DNA of 64,000 nt from CALCTE01 sp045585835. Its GTDB lineage: Bacteria > Bacillota > Clostridia > Oscillospirales > CAG-272. Below are positions 43,305-50,991 of this stretch, piece after piece; the stretch's first letter is position 1; each line of letters opens with the position of its first letter. The translations under genes and the position numbers were made by a program. The notes below the pieces were generated by a model that had not been told where the DNA came from, did no database searches, and was given only the letters and a program-made list of their open reading frames with translations. Location of the stretch: contig JAZMZG010000016.1 in NCBI GenBank assembly GCA_045585835.1, forward strand, positions 50,346 through 114,345, in the 5' to 3' direction.

Positions 43305-44366
43305 CTATTCTCCTAATTTATCGTTATCGGGAGGCGAAAGCTCACGGAGCTTTGATGAAAGATATTTCAAATGAGCAACCACCTTACTGTATTCCATTCG
43401 TTTTGGGCCTATGACACCGAGTACACCCCTTGCGCCCGGACCTGCATCGAAATTCGTGTAAACTATACCGTAGTCCTTCATGGGAGAGGGTGAGGAGTCG
43501 TCGCCGATTATTATGTTTATGCCGTCTTTGGTTTGAATTGCACCCGATGAATTTTCGGATATAAGCGCAAGCATTTGGTCTTTGTTGTTTGGCAGATTTA
43601 TTATACCGCTTAGGGTATCACTGTCGGAAAATTCGGGATACTTCAAAAGATTCGTGACGCCCTCAAGTTCGATGCTGTCTGCGTTGAATTCTCCAAAAGC
43701 TTCGTTTAATGTGCTGAGCACGGAGTGAAGCAGCGGGAGCATATATCCCGAAAGTCCCTCAAGGCTCGATATTACGTTTAAGGTTATCTGCTCTTGCACA
43801 AGTCCGCAAAGGGAGCTGTTCAATATATCCACGAGCTTTTGCGTATCGGTGCGGTCAATGGGCATTTGCGAGCGCAGATGCGAGCTTTTGACAAGTCCGA
43901 GAGAGCTTACGATTATTAAAACAAAGTTATGCTCGTCAAGCCAAGTTATCTCAAATCGCTTAACACTTACACCCGATTTTTTGGGCTTGACGGTTATCGC
44001 CGTATAATTAGATAAATAGGAAGCGACCTTTCCCGCGCTTTTAACAAGTTTATCAAGCTCCGTCATTTTGTATGACAAAAGACCGTTTATCGCCTCTATC
44101 TCCTTAATGCTCATCTCATAGCTTTCCATAAGCTCGTTGACGTAGGCTTGATATCCGGCAGTCGTCGGTATGCGTCCTGCGGAGGTGTGAGGCTGATAAA
44201 GATACCCGCTTTTTTCAAGCTCCATCATATCGTTACGGACGGTGGCGCTTGACCAAGCAAGCTTTTTCGTGTCCGTAAGATACTTTGAACCTACGGGCTC
44301 GCCGCCGCTGATATAAGCCTCTACGATATAGCGCAGCGTTTCTTTTTTTCTTTCACTTATATCCAT
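43305..44366 (-). CDS. hrcA: heat-inducible transcription repressor HrcA
   Basis: 353 residues. N-terminal winged-helix (about 1-75, with EPVGSKYLTD and SSATVRNDMMELEKSGYL), then GAF-like domain and dimerisation region (TNFDAGPGARGVLGVIGPKRM). It binds CIRCE operators and depends on GroEL for activity. First gene of the operon; its own CIRCE lies 33 bases upstream, so it is self-controlled. Confidence 0.96.
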   Translation of the reverse strand: MDISERKKETLRYIVEAYISGGEPVGSKYLTDTKKLAWSSATVRNDMMELEKSGYLYQPHTSAGRIPTTAGYQAYVNELMESYEMSIKEIEAINGLLSYKMTELDKLVKSAGKVASYLSNYTAITVKPKKSGVSVKRFEITWLDEHNFVLIIVSSLGLVKSSHLRSQMPIDRTDTQKLVDILNSSLCGLVQEQITLNVISSLEGLSGYMLPLLHSVLSTLNEAFGEFNADSIELEGVTNLLKYPEFSDSDTLSGIINLPNNKDQMLALISENSSGAIQTKDGINIIIGDDSSPSPMKDYGIVYTNFDAGPGARGVLGVIGPKRMEYSKVVAHLKYLSSKLRELSPPDNDKLGE

Positions 44367-44398
44367 ATTATTACACCGTTTGTCTTAAACTTATGCTT

Positions 44399-44425
44399 TT
44401 AGCACTCTCGACGTTTAAGTGCTAA
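44399..44425. promoter_or_regulatory. CIRCE operator (HrcA binding site)
   Basis: TTAGCACTC, 9-base spacer, AAGTGCTAA. It differs from the canonical TTAGCACTC-N9-GAGTGCTAA by one base. It lies just downstream of the hrcA promoter, where HrcA binding blocks transcription. Confidence 0.95.
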
Positions 44426-44429
44426 AAAT

Positions 44430-44458
44430 ACAATACTATCCTTTTTCCTCTTTGTCAA
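44430..44458 (-). promoter_or_regulatory. promoter for hrcA-grpE-dnaK-dnaJ
   Basis: -35 TTGACA (44453-44458), spacer 17, -10 TATTGT (44430-44435). The start point falls in the CIRCE element. Confidence 0.8.
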
Positions 44459-44598
44459 TACCTTTTTGGAAAATTTTGAAAATCCTTCATTTTTGCTTTA
44501 ATTTGCAAATTATGCCTAATTATGCAAAAATATTCTGTATAAACATCGGAAAATGCATAAAAATTATAAAAATATTTAAAAAATATGCATATAAATAC

Positions 44599-44627
44599 TT
44601 GACAAAGCCAAAAAAGCGTGATATACT
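44599..44627 (+). promoter_or_regulatory. promoter for the amino-acid ABC transporter
   Basis: -35 TTGACA (44599-44604), spacer 17, extended -10 TGATATACT (TATACT at 44622-44627). The 44459-44598 stretch upstream is strongly AT-rich and holds two TGCAT-W-rich motifs (44554-44567, 44586-44599) loosely like ArgR boxes; nothing else is seen there. Confidence 0.78.
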
Positions 44628-44677
44628 CCTATCGTGGAAATAATCCCCAATAAAAATATTAAAAAGAGGTAATTAAA

Positions 44678-45469
44678 ATGAAAAAATCTGTTAAGCTTTT
44701 ATGTCTTATAATGGCAGTAGCACTTTTAGCAGTCCTTGCTTGCTCTTGCAAGGGCGGTAAGACAGTAGCTTCTGTAGACGATCTCCCCGGCGCCACAATA
44801 GGCGTACAGCAGGGAACCACGGGCGATATCTTCGCAAGCGACTATGAAGAAGAAGGCTCAACGGTCAACCGCTATTCAAAGGGCGCTGATGCCGTTGTCG
44901 CACTCACTACGGGTAAGGTTGACTGCGTTATCATCGACAATGAGCCCGCAAAGCACTTTGTTGAAGCCAACAAAGGACTTAAAATACTTGAAGAGCCTTT
45001 TGCTGTTGAGGATTACGCCATTTGCATCGCAAAGGAAGATACGGAGCTTCTTGAAGCTATAAATGGCGCACTCAAGGCTCTTAAAGAAGAAGGAACCATT
45101 GACAGCATCATCAAAAACTACATAGGCGACGAAACGATCGGCAAATCCCCCTACGTTTCACCCGAGGGTGTAGATACTTCTAAGGGCGAGCTCATTATGG
45201 CTACGAATGCAGCATTCCCTCCCTATGAATACATAAAGGATAACAAGATCGTCGGCATCGACGTTGATATTGCACAGGCTATCTGCGATAAGCTTGGTTA
45301 CAAGCTCGTTATCAATGATATGGAATTCGATTCCATCATCGCTGCAGTTAAGACAGGTAAGGCTGATTTCGGTGCTGCGGGTATGACCGTTACAGATGAG
45401 CGTCTTGCGGAGATCAACTTCACCGATACCTATGCAACCGGTGTACAGGTTATCATCGTTAAGGAATAA
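44678..45469 (+). CDS. amino-acid ABC transporter substrate-binding lipoprotein, circularly permuted
   Basis: 263-residue lipoprotein: signal 1-21, lipobox VLAC with Cys22. It belongs to the SBP_bac_3 family (polar amino-acid binding), but the domain order is rotated. Residues 34-150 match the part that is normally second (DLPGATIGVQQGTTG through IIDNEPAKHFVE to LKALKEEGTIDSIIKNYIG). A linker follows (151-170). Residues 171-263 match the normal N-terminal lobe (ELIMATNAAFPPYEY, IVGIDVDIAQAI, GMTVTDER, ending GVQVIIVKE). Ligand is probably a polar amino acid. It is first in an operon with a permease and an ATPase. Confidence 0.9.
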   Translation: MKKSVKLLCLIMAVALLAVLACSCKGGKTVASVDDLPGATIGVQQGTTGDIFASDYEEEGSTVNRYSKGADAVVALTTGKVDCVIIDNEPAKHFVEANKGLKILEEPFAVEDYAICIAKEDTELLEAINGALKALKEEGTIDSIIKNYIGDETIGKSPYVSPEGVDTSKGELIMATNAAFPPYEYIKDNKIVGIDVDIAQAICDKLGYKLVINDMEFDSIIAAVKTGKADFGAAGMTVTDERLAEINFTDTYATGVQVIIVKE

Positions 45470-45484
45470 TATATACTTAAAGTA

Positions 45485-45530
45485 AAGCTTGACCGAGACG
45501 GTTTATACCGCCTCGGCTTGCTTTCGTTTT
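45485..45530 (+). terminator. intra-operon attenuator hairpin
   Basis: Imperfect inverted repeat CCGAGACGG / CCGCCTCGG (45493-45516) with weaker outer AAGC pairing, followed by CTTTCGTTTT. It lies between the binding-protein and permease genes and would give an excess of binding-protein mRNA. Confidence 0.6.
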
Positions 45531-45543
45531 CGAGGAATTTGAA

Positions 45544-46575
45544 ATGAAGAAAATTCTCTTTTTCGCACTTATAATCACAGTGCTTTGCACATCGTTTGCT
45601 TTCCCTGCTTTTGCAAGTAATGACGGCGTTGAGGTGAAAGTATACCTTGAGGATAAATACGAGCCTATAGGCATAACAAGCGTTTGTTACGAGATAGAGG
45701 GAGAAAGTAAAAGCGAAAATCTAACCGATGTTGTTTCCTCCATAAAAGAGCCGGGAAAGATAACTCTTCCCAAAGGTTCAAAGCTCGTTTCCGTAACGGC
45801 TGAAGACGGTGAAGTATATTCATACGGTGGCGGAAATACGTCGAAGAAGACTACTTTTTCGCTTTACAAAGGCTTTTTTCACAAGATATATACGACAGTA
45901 TCAAGGGGCGTAAAATCTACGTTTATCGAAGAGGCACGTTGGAAGCTTTTTGTAAACGGCTTTGGCGTTACCATCGGAATAACGGCAGGTGCTCTTGTTA
46001 TCGGTATATTTCTCGGCTTTATCGTTGCCATCATACGCTCTACCTACGACAAAACGGGAAGATTTAAATTTTTGAATGCGATATGCAAGGTATATCTGAC
46101 CGTTATAAGAGGAACGCCCGTCGTGGTACAGCTTATGATAATGTACTTCGTAGTTCTCGCTTCCGTACGTAACGGCATGATCCCCGCAATACTCGCTTTC
46201 GGCATAAATTCGGGCGCATACGTTGCGGAGATAGTCAGAAGCGGTATTATGTCTATTGACAAGGGTCAGTTTGAGGCGGGAAGAAGTCTTGGCTTCAGCT
46301 ATGCTCAAACGATGGTGCATATAATTTGCCCGCAGGCATTTAAAAACATATTACCCGCACTCGGAAACGAATTTATCGCACTTGTAAAGGAAACGTCCAT
46401 TTCGGGCTACGTTGCCGTGGTTGATATAACCAAGGCGGGAGACACTATCCGTTCGAATACGTACGCGCCGTTTTTTCCGCTTATCGTCGTTGCGATAATC
46501 TATCTTGTGATAGTTATGGGACTTACCAAGCTTATGAACGTCATAGAAAGGAAGCTTAGAAACAGTGATCACTGA
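45544..46575 (+). CDS. amino-acid ABC transporter permease with secreted N-terminal domain
   Basis: 343 residues; typical HisM/GlnP-type permeases have about 220. Residues 1-24 form a signal peptide (ending FPAFA), 25-125 an extracytoplasmic domain with no recognised motif (beta-rich; VEVKVYLEDKYEPIG), and from about 136 a standard permease with 5 hydrophobic segments and the ATPase-contact EAGRSLGFS / GLTK region. It starts at ATG 45544 with GAGGAATTTGAA. The ectodomain may dock the unusual binding protein; inference only. Confidence 0.88.
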   Translation: MKKILFFALIITVLCTSFAFPAFASNDGVEVKVYLEDKYEPIGITSVCYEIEGESKSENLTDVVSSIKEPGKITLPKGSKLVSVTAEDGEVYSYGGGNTSKKTTFSLYKGFFHKIYTTVSRGVKSTFIEEARWKLFVNGFGVTIGITAGALVIGIFLGFIVAIIRSTYDKTGRFKFLNAICKVYLTVIRGTPVVVQLMIMYFVVLASVRNGMIPAILAFGINSGAYVAEIVRSGIMSIDKGQFEAGRSLGFSYAQTMVHIICPQAFKNILPALGNEFIALVKETSISGYVAVVDITKAGDTIRSNTYAPFFPLIVVAIIYLVIVMGLTKLMNVIERKLRNSDH

Positions 46576-47302
46576 TACGATAATCAAGGTTGAAGACTTG
46601 CATAAAAGCTTCGGCAAAATACAAGTTTTAAACGGAATATCAACGGAGCTTAAAAGAGGAAGCGTTACGGTCATAATCGGACCCTCCGGCTCGGGCAAAA
46701 GCACGTTTTTGCGCTGCCTTAACCTTCTTGAAGAGCCCACGGGAGGAAAGATATTTATAAACGGTGAGGATATAACGGATAAAAAAGCAAACGTTGACCT
46801 TATACGCCGAAGGATAGGAATGGTATTCCAACACTTTAATCTTTTCCCGCATAAAACTATTTTGGAAAATATGACTCTTGCACCCATAAAGCTTTTGAAA
46901 AAAACGAAAGCGGAGGCAGAAAGTAAGGCTATGGCGCTTCTTGAAAGAGTCGGACTTGCCGACAGAGCGGGAGCATATCCGTCACAGCTTTCGGGCGGTC
47001 AGAAGCAGAGAATAGCGATAGTCAGAGCGCTTTGTATGGACCCCGAGGTAATGCTCTTTGACGAGCCGACCTCCGCACTCGATCCCGAAATGGTCGGAGA
47101 GGTTTTGGACGTTATGAAGGAGCTTGCAAAAAGCGGAATGACGATGGTTGTCGTAACCCACGAAATGAGCTTTGCAAAAGAGGTCGGCGACAGAGTTGTG
47201 TTCATTGACGATGGAACGATAATGGAGGACGCATCTCCCGAGGAATTTTTCACGAATCCCAAGAGTGAGCGTTTGCGTGAGTTTTTAAGTAAGGTGCTGT
47301 AA
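46565..47302 (+). CDS. amino-acid ABC transporter ATP-binding protein
   Basis: 245 residues, GlnQ/HisP type. Walker A GPSGSGKST (39-47), Q-loop VFQHFNLFPH, signature LSGGQKQR, Walker B VMLFDEPTSALDP and H-loop VVTHEMSFA are all intact. The start is GTG at 46565, overlapping the permease stop by 11 bases, so translation is coupled. It ends immediately before the histidine kinase start. Confidence 0.95.
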   Translation: MITDTIIKVEDLHKSFGKIQVLNGISTELKRGSVTVIIGPSGSGKSTFLRCLNLLEEPTGGKIFINGEDITDKKANVDLIRRRIGMVFQHFNLFPHKTILENMTLAPIKLLKKTKAEAESKAMALLERVGLADRAGAYPSQLSGGQKQRIAIVRALCMDPEVMLFDEPTSALDPEMVGEVLDVMKELAKSGMTMVVVTHEMSFAKEVGDRVVFIDDGTIMEDASPEEFFTNPKSERLREFLSKVL

Positions 47303-48685
47303 ATGAAAAAAATGAGCATAAGGGGCAGACTCCTTCTTGCGTACGGAATCGTGCTTGCGGCGATCATGACCCTGCTTGTGTTTGCTTTCGGCTTGATATT
47401 GACAGGCTACACAAACAGCCGTGTAGCGGGACAAATATCGAAGTTTTACGGGCTTGCGGAGGATTACGCTCGGACGTATGACGTAAACGATGAGGAATAC
47501 GGTGACAAGCTGTTTGATGAGATAAAACGCCGTATTTATGCATCGAGTGACGTTGAGGCGATAATAATTGAAAAAAACTACGGCGCCATTATACAAAATA
47601 TAAATTTTGATAACGAAGGAAGACTTGAAGAAACCGCAGCACTTGCCGAAGCCACCGCAAAGGATAGCTTCGAGCTTGGAAAGACGAAGTATTTTACCAC
47701 AAGCTTCGGAAGATACGTTGCGGTAAAATTTTCGCTCGGGGAGAGCGATACGTATAAAGACTGCCGCATAGTCGTATATGCCGATTTGAGCTTATACGGC
47801 GAGATCATCAAGGGCTCGGAGGACGTTTTACGCTCCGCCTCAATCGTCGCAGCACTGATAATGTTCGTTGCGGTGTTTTTCGTATCAAACGCCCTTTCGT
47901 CACAGATAAAGAAGCTCTGCAGCTTTGCAAACAAGCTCGGACACGGAGATTTTACGACGCACAAAGAGGATTTCAGCGTAAGAGAGCTTCACGAGCTTGC
48001 GGAAAATATGAATACTGCGGCACTAAAGCTTGATAAATACGATAAGGAGCAAAAGCAATTCTTCCAAAACGTATCGCACGAGCTTCGCACGCCCCTTATG
48101 TCGATACAAGGCTATGCCGAGGGCATACAGTACGGCATATTCCCCGACAATAAAGAAGCGGCGGGAGTTATCGTTGACGAAAGCAAACGTCTTACGGAAA
48201 TGCTTGAGCAGATGCTGTATATTTCGAAGATGGATAAAAGCGAAATGAAGAAGGAGCTTTGCAATCTAAGCGACATCTTGCGAAGCGCAAGAGAAAAGCT
48301 TGAGGGGCTTACCGTAAACAGCGAAAAGCAAATGATATTAAATCTCCCCGAACGTGACGTATTTATAAACGGCGATTCGGACGCACTTTTACGTGCGTTT
48401 ATGAACGTCATATCAAACGGTTTAAGATATGCCGCACGATGCGTCGTCGTAGAGCTTACCGAGAAAGAAGGACTTGTCAAGGTCAGCGTCAGCGATGACG
48501 GTGCGGGGATTGACGAAAACGATATAGAGCATATATTCGACCGCTTTTATAAGGGCAAAAAGGGAAAGCACGGCATAGGGCTTTCCATAGCAAAGGGCAT
48601 AAGCGACGCACATAAGGCGAGACTGAAGGCGGAGAACGTAGACGGCGGCGGAGCACGCTTTACGTTTGAATTTAACATTGAATAG
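47303..48685 (+). CDS. sensor histidine kinase
   Basis: 460 residues. Membrane segments at about 9-35 and 178-200 flank an extracytoplasmic sensor domain of about 140 residues; a HAMP linker follows (about 200-245). The H-box NVSHELRTPLMS has His259, and the HATPase domain shows N-box, DDGAGIDENDIEHIFDRF and GIGLSIAKGI. It begins one base after the transporter ATPase gene stops. No response regulator is encoded in this window, so its partner must be elsewhere or it acts on a distant regulator. Confidence 0.93.
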   Translation: MKKMSIRGRLLLAYGIVLAAIMTLLVFAFGLILTGYTNSRVAGQISKFYGLAEDYARTYDVNDEEYGDKLFDEIKRRIYASSDVEAIIIEKNYGAIIQNINFDNEGRLEETAALAEATAKDSFELGKTKYFTTSFGRYVAVKFSLGESDTYKDCRIVVYADLSLYGEIIKGSEDVLRSASIVAALIMFVAVFFVSNALSSQIKKLCSFANKLGHGDFTTHKEDFSVRELHELAENMNTAALKLDKYDKEQKQFFQNVSHELRTPLMSIQGYAEGIQYGIFPDNKEAAGVIVDESKRLTEMLEQMLYISKMDKSEMKKELCNLSDILRSAREKLEGLTVNSEKQMILNLPERDVFINGDSDALLRAFMNVISNGLRYAARCVVVELTEKEGLVKVSVSDDGAGIDENDIEHIFDRFYKGKKGKHGIGLSIAKGISDAHKARLKAENVDGGGARFTFEFNIE

Positions 48686-48715
48686 AAATATCCCGACGGA
48701 GTGGGGGGTGAATTT

Positions 48716-49051
48716 TTGAATCCCGCGTATTATATACCGATAGCTGTGATGTTTTTGATCATATTTTGGACGATGAGAAGCCAAAAGCAGATGATGGTAA
48801 AACAGCTTATGAAAAAAAGAAATTCGGAGGACGAAATGATTGAATTTGCCAAGAGATTTATTGATAAGGAATGTCTCATCTACACGTTTAACGGAAATCA
48901 AATAGACGGGATCATCAAGGAGGTCGCAGACGGAGCTCTTTTGGTTGAAAGTAAAGGCACCGTCGAAGCGGTAAATATTGATTTCGTTATGAGGATACGA
49001 GAGTATCCGAAAAACAAAAACGGAAAGAAAAAGTCCGTTATTCTTGATTAA
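48716..49051 (+). CDS. single-pass membrane protein (DUF6897-like)
   Basis: 111 residues: one N-terminal membrane segment (about 4-17), a charged linker, then a small beta domain KECLIYTFNGNQIDGIIKEV ... VNIDFVMRIREYP. The overall plan recalls YajC, and the beta domain recalls DUF6897; both are tentative. The start is TTG at 48716, with GGGGGGTGA 5 bases upstream; the GTG at 48701 lies within that binding site. It follows the kinase by 30 bases and ends at a terminator. Confidence 0.65.
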   Translation: MNPAYYIPIAVMFLIIFWTMRSQKQMMVKQLMKKRNSEDEMIEFAKRFIDKECLIYTFNGNQIDGIIKEVADGALLVESKGTVEAVNIDFVMRIREYPKNKNGKKKSVILD

Positions 49052-49069
49052 AAATAGAAATCATAGAAA

Positions 49070-49105
49070 ACACCCAACCTTCCGAAAACGGAGAGTTGGG
49101 TGTCA
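49070..49105. terminator. bidirectional terminator
   Basis: Stem ACACCCAAC ... GTTGGGTGT with an inner TCCG-AAAA-CGGA hairpin, followed by AATTTTTT; it separates the convergent kinase operon and ABC exporter. Confidence 0.82.
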
Positions 49106-49110
49106 ATTTT

Positions 49111-50991
49111 TTATTCAAGCTCGAATGCGCCCGTATAAAGTCTGTAGTACGTGCCTTTTTCCGAAATAAGCTTTTCGTGATTACCTCTTTCGATTATGCG
49201 GCCGTGGTCAAGTACCATAATTACGTCGGAATTTCTTACGGTTGAGAGCCTGTGAGCAATAACGAATACGGTTCTGCCTTCCATAAGCTTATCCATACCC
49301 TTTTGAACTATCGCTTCCGTTCTCGTATCAATGGAGCTTGTTGCCTCGTCCATTATCATTACGGGCGGGTCGGCAACGGCGGCTCTCGCGATAGCGATAA
49401 GCTGGCGCTGTCCTTGGGAAAGGTTTGCACCGTTATTTTCAAGCACGGTTTCATAGCCCTTGGGAAGTCTTTTTATAAAGTCGTCTGCGCCCACGAGCTT
49501 TGCCGCCTCGATACATTCGTTATCGCTTGCGTCGAGCTTGCCGTAGCGGATATTGTCCATAACCGTTCCCGTAAAGAGATTCGTTTCCTGCAAAACGATG
49601 CCGAGGGAACGTCGAAGGTCGGATTTCTTTATCTTATTGATGTTTATTCCGTCATAACGTATCTTGCCGTCTTCAATATCGTAGAAACGGTTTATGAGAT
49701 TCGTTATCGTGGTCTTGCCCGCACCCGTAGCACCGACGAATGCGACCTTTTGACCGGGATTTGCGTATACGCTTACGTCGTGAAGAACTTGCTTGCCTTC
49801 CTCGTAGGAGAAGTCGACGTTTAAAAGCTGAACGTCGCCCTTTAAGGCAGTATATGTGATACTGCCGTCGCCGTGAGGATGCTTCCAAGCCCACATACCC
49901 GTCCTTTTTTCCGAGGGGACGATATTGCCGTTTTCGTCCGTTTTTGCGTTGACGAGGGTAACGTACCCATCATCAGTTTCGGGCTCCCTGTCCATAAGGT
50001 CAAATATTCTTTGCGCTCCCGCCATAGCCATTACTATGGAGTTTACTTGCTGTGAGACTTGGTTTATGTTACCCGTGAACTGCTTTGTCATATTAAGGAA
50101 GGGGACGAGAACGCTTACCGTCACGACGTTTATACCCGTAAGGCAAGGATTAGGCGCACCCGTTGCGATAAGGATGCCGCCGAGAGTTACGATAAGAACG
50201 TAGAGTATGTTACCTATGTTCATTATAACGGGGCCGAGTATATTTGCATATGCGTGCGCCTTGTAGCTTTCCTCAAAAAGCTTGTCGTTTATTTTGTCAA
50301 ATCCGCTTATACATTCCTTCTCGTGAGAGAACACCTTGACGACCTTTTGCCCGTTTATCGTTTCTTGCACGTAGCCTTCGAATTGTCCTATAGATTTTTG
50401 CTGACGTACGAAGAATTTCGCGCTTCCGCCGCCGAATTTCTTTGAAACGAATATCATAAGAAATACGCCGATTACTACTGCAAGAGTAAGCCATAAGCTG
50501 AACTTTAGCATAATTACAAATACGCAAAGCACTATGGATATCGAATTAAGCAGTGCGGGGAAGGACTGCGATACGAGCTGACGGAGCGTGTCTATGTCGT
50601 TTGTGTAGTAGCTCATTATATCGCCGTGCTTTTTCGTATCGAAAAATCTTATCGGAAGATTTTGCATACCGTTGTACATCGCACAGCGCATCTTTGCAAG
50701 AAATCCTTGCGTCATATACGCCATAAGCTGTTGATACGTGGTAATGGCGGCAATGGAGAGCACGTAAAGGCATATGAGTATGAGCACCTTGGGAAGAACC
50801 TCGGCGCTTGCGGCGGCGACGTCACCGCTTTCGGACCATTTTTCGATAACTTCGATAACGCTTTGGACAAAGAGCGCGGGAATAGCGGAAACAAGTGCCG
50901 AAAATACGATACAGACCGCCGTTATGGGAGCCAGCACCGGATAGAACTTAAAAAGCATTTTGAGTATTCGGGGAATAAGCTTTTTCTTCAT
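49111..50991 (-). CDS. ABC exporter, membrane-ATPase fusion, second subunit
   Basis: 626 residues: six-segment type IV transmembrane domain (about 15-340) fused to an ATPase (Walker A GATGAGKTT, signature LSQGQRQL, Walker B VMIMDEATSSID, H-loop AHR). About 50 extra residues (MDREPETDDGYV to DGSITYTALKGD) sit between membrane and ATPase domains, as in the longer chain of BmrCD-like heterodimers. Its start overlaps the partner's stop by four bases. Substrate unknown; drug or lipid export is the family role. Confidence 0.92.
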   Translation of the reverse strand: MKKKLIPRILKMLFKFYPVLAPITAVCIVFSALVSAIPALFVQSVIEVIEKWSESGDVAAASAEVLPKVLILICLYVLSIAAITTYQQLMAYMTQGFLAKMRCAMYNGMQNLPIRFFDTKKHGDIMSYYTNDIDTLRQLVSQSFPALLNSISIVLCVFVIMLKFSLWLTLAVVIGVFLMIFVSKKFGGGSAKFFVRQQKSIGQFEGYVQETINGQKVVKVFSHEKECISGFDKINDKLFEESYKAHAYANILGPVIMNIGNILYVLIVTLGGILIATGAPNPCLTGINVVTVSVLVPFLNMTKQFTGNINQVSQQVNSIVMAMAGAQRIFDLMDREPETDDGYVTLVNAKTDENGNIVPSEKRTGMWAWKHPHGDGSITYTALKGDVQLLNVDFSYEEGKQVLHDVSVYANPGQKVAFVGATGAGKTTITNLINRFYDIEDGKIRYDGININKIKKSDLRRSLGIVLQETNLFTGTVMDNIRYGKLDASDNECIEAAKLVGADDFIKRLPKGYETVLENNGANLSQGQRQLIAIARAAVADPPVMIMDEATSSIDTRTEAIVQKGMDKLMEGRTVFVIAHRLSTVRNSDVIMVLDHGRIIERGNHEKLISEKGTYYRLYTGAFELE

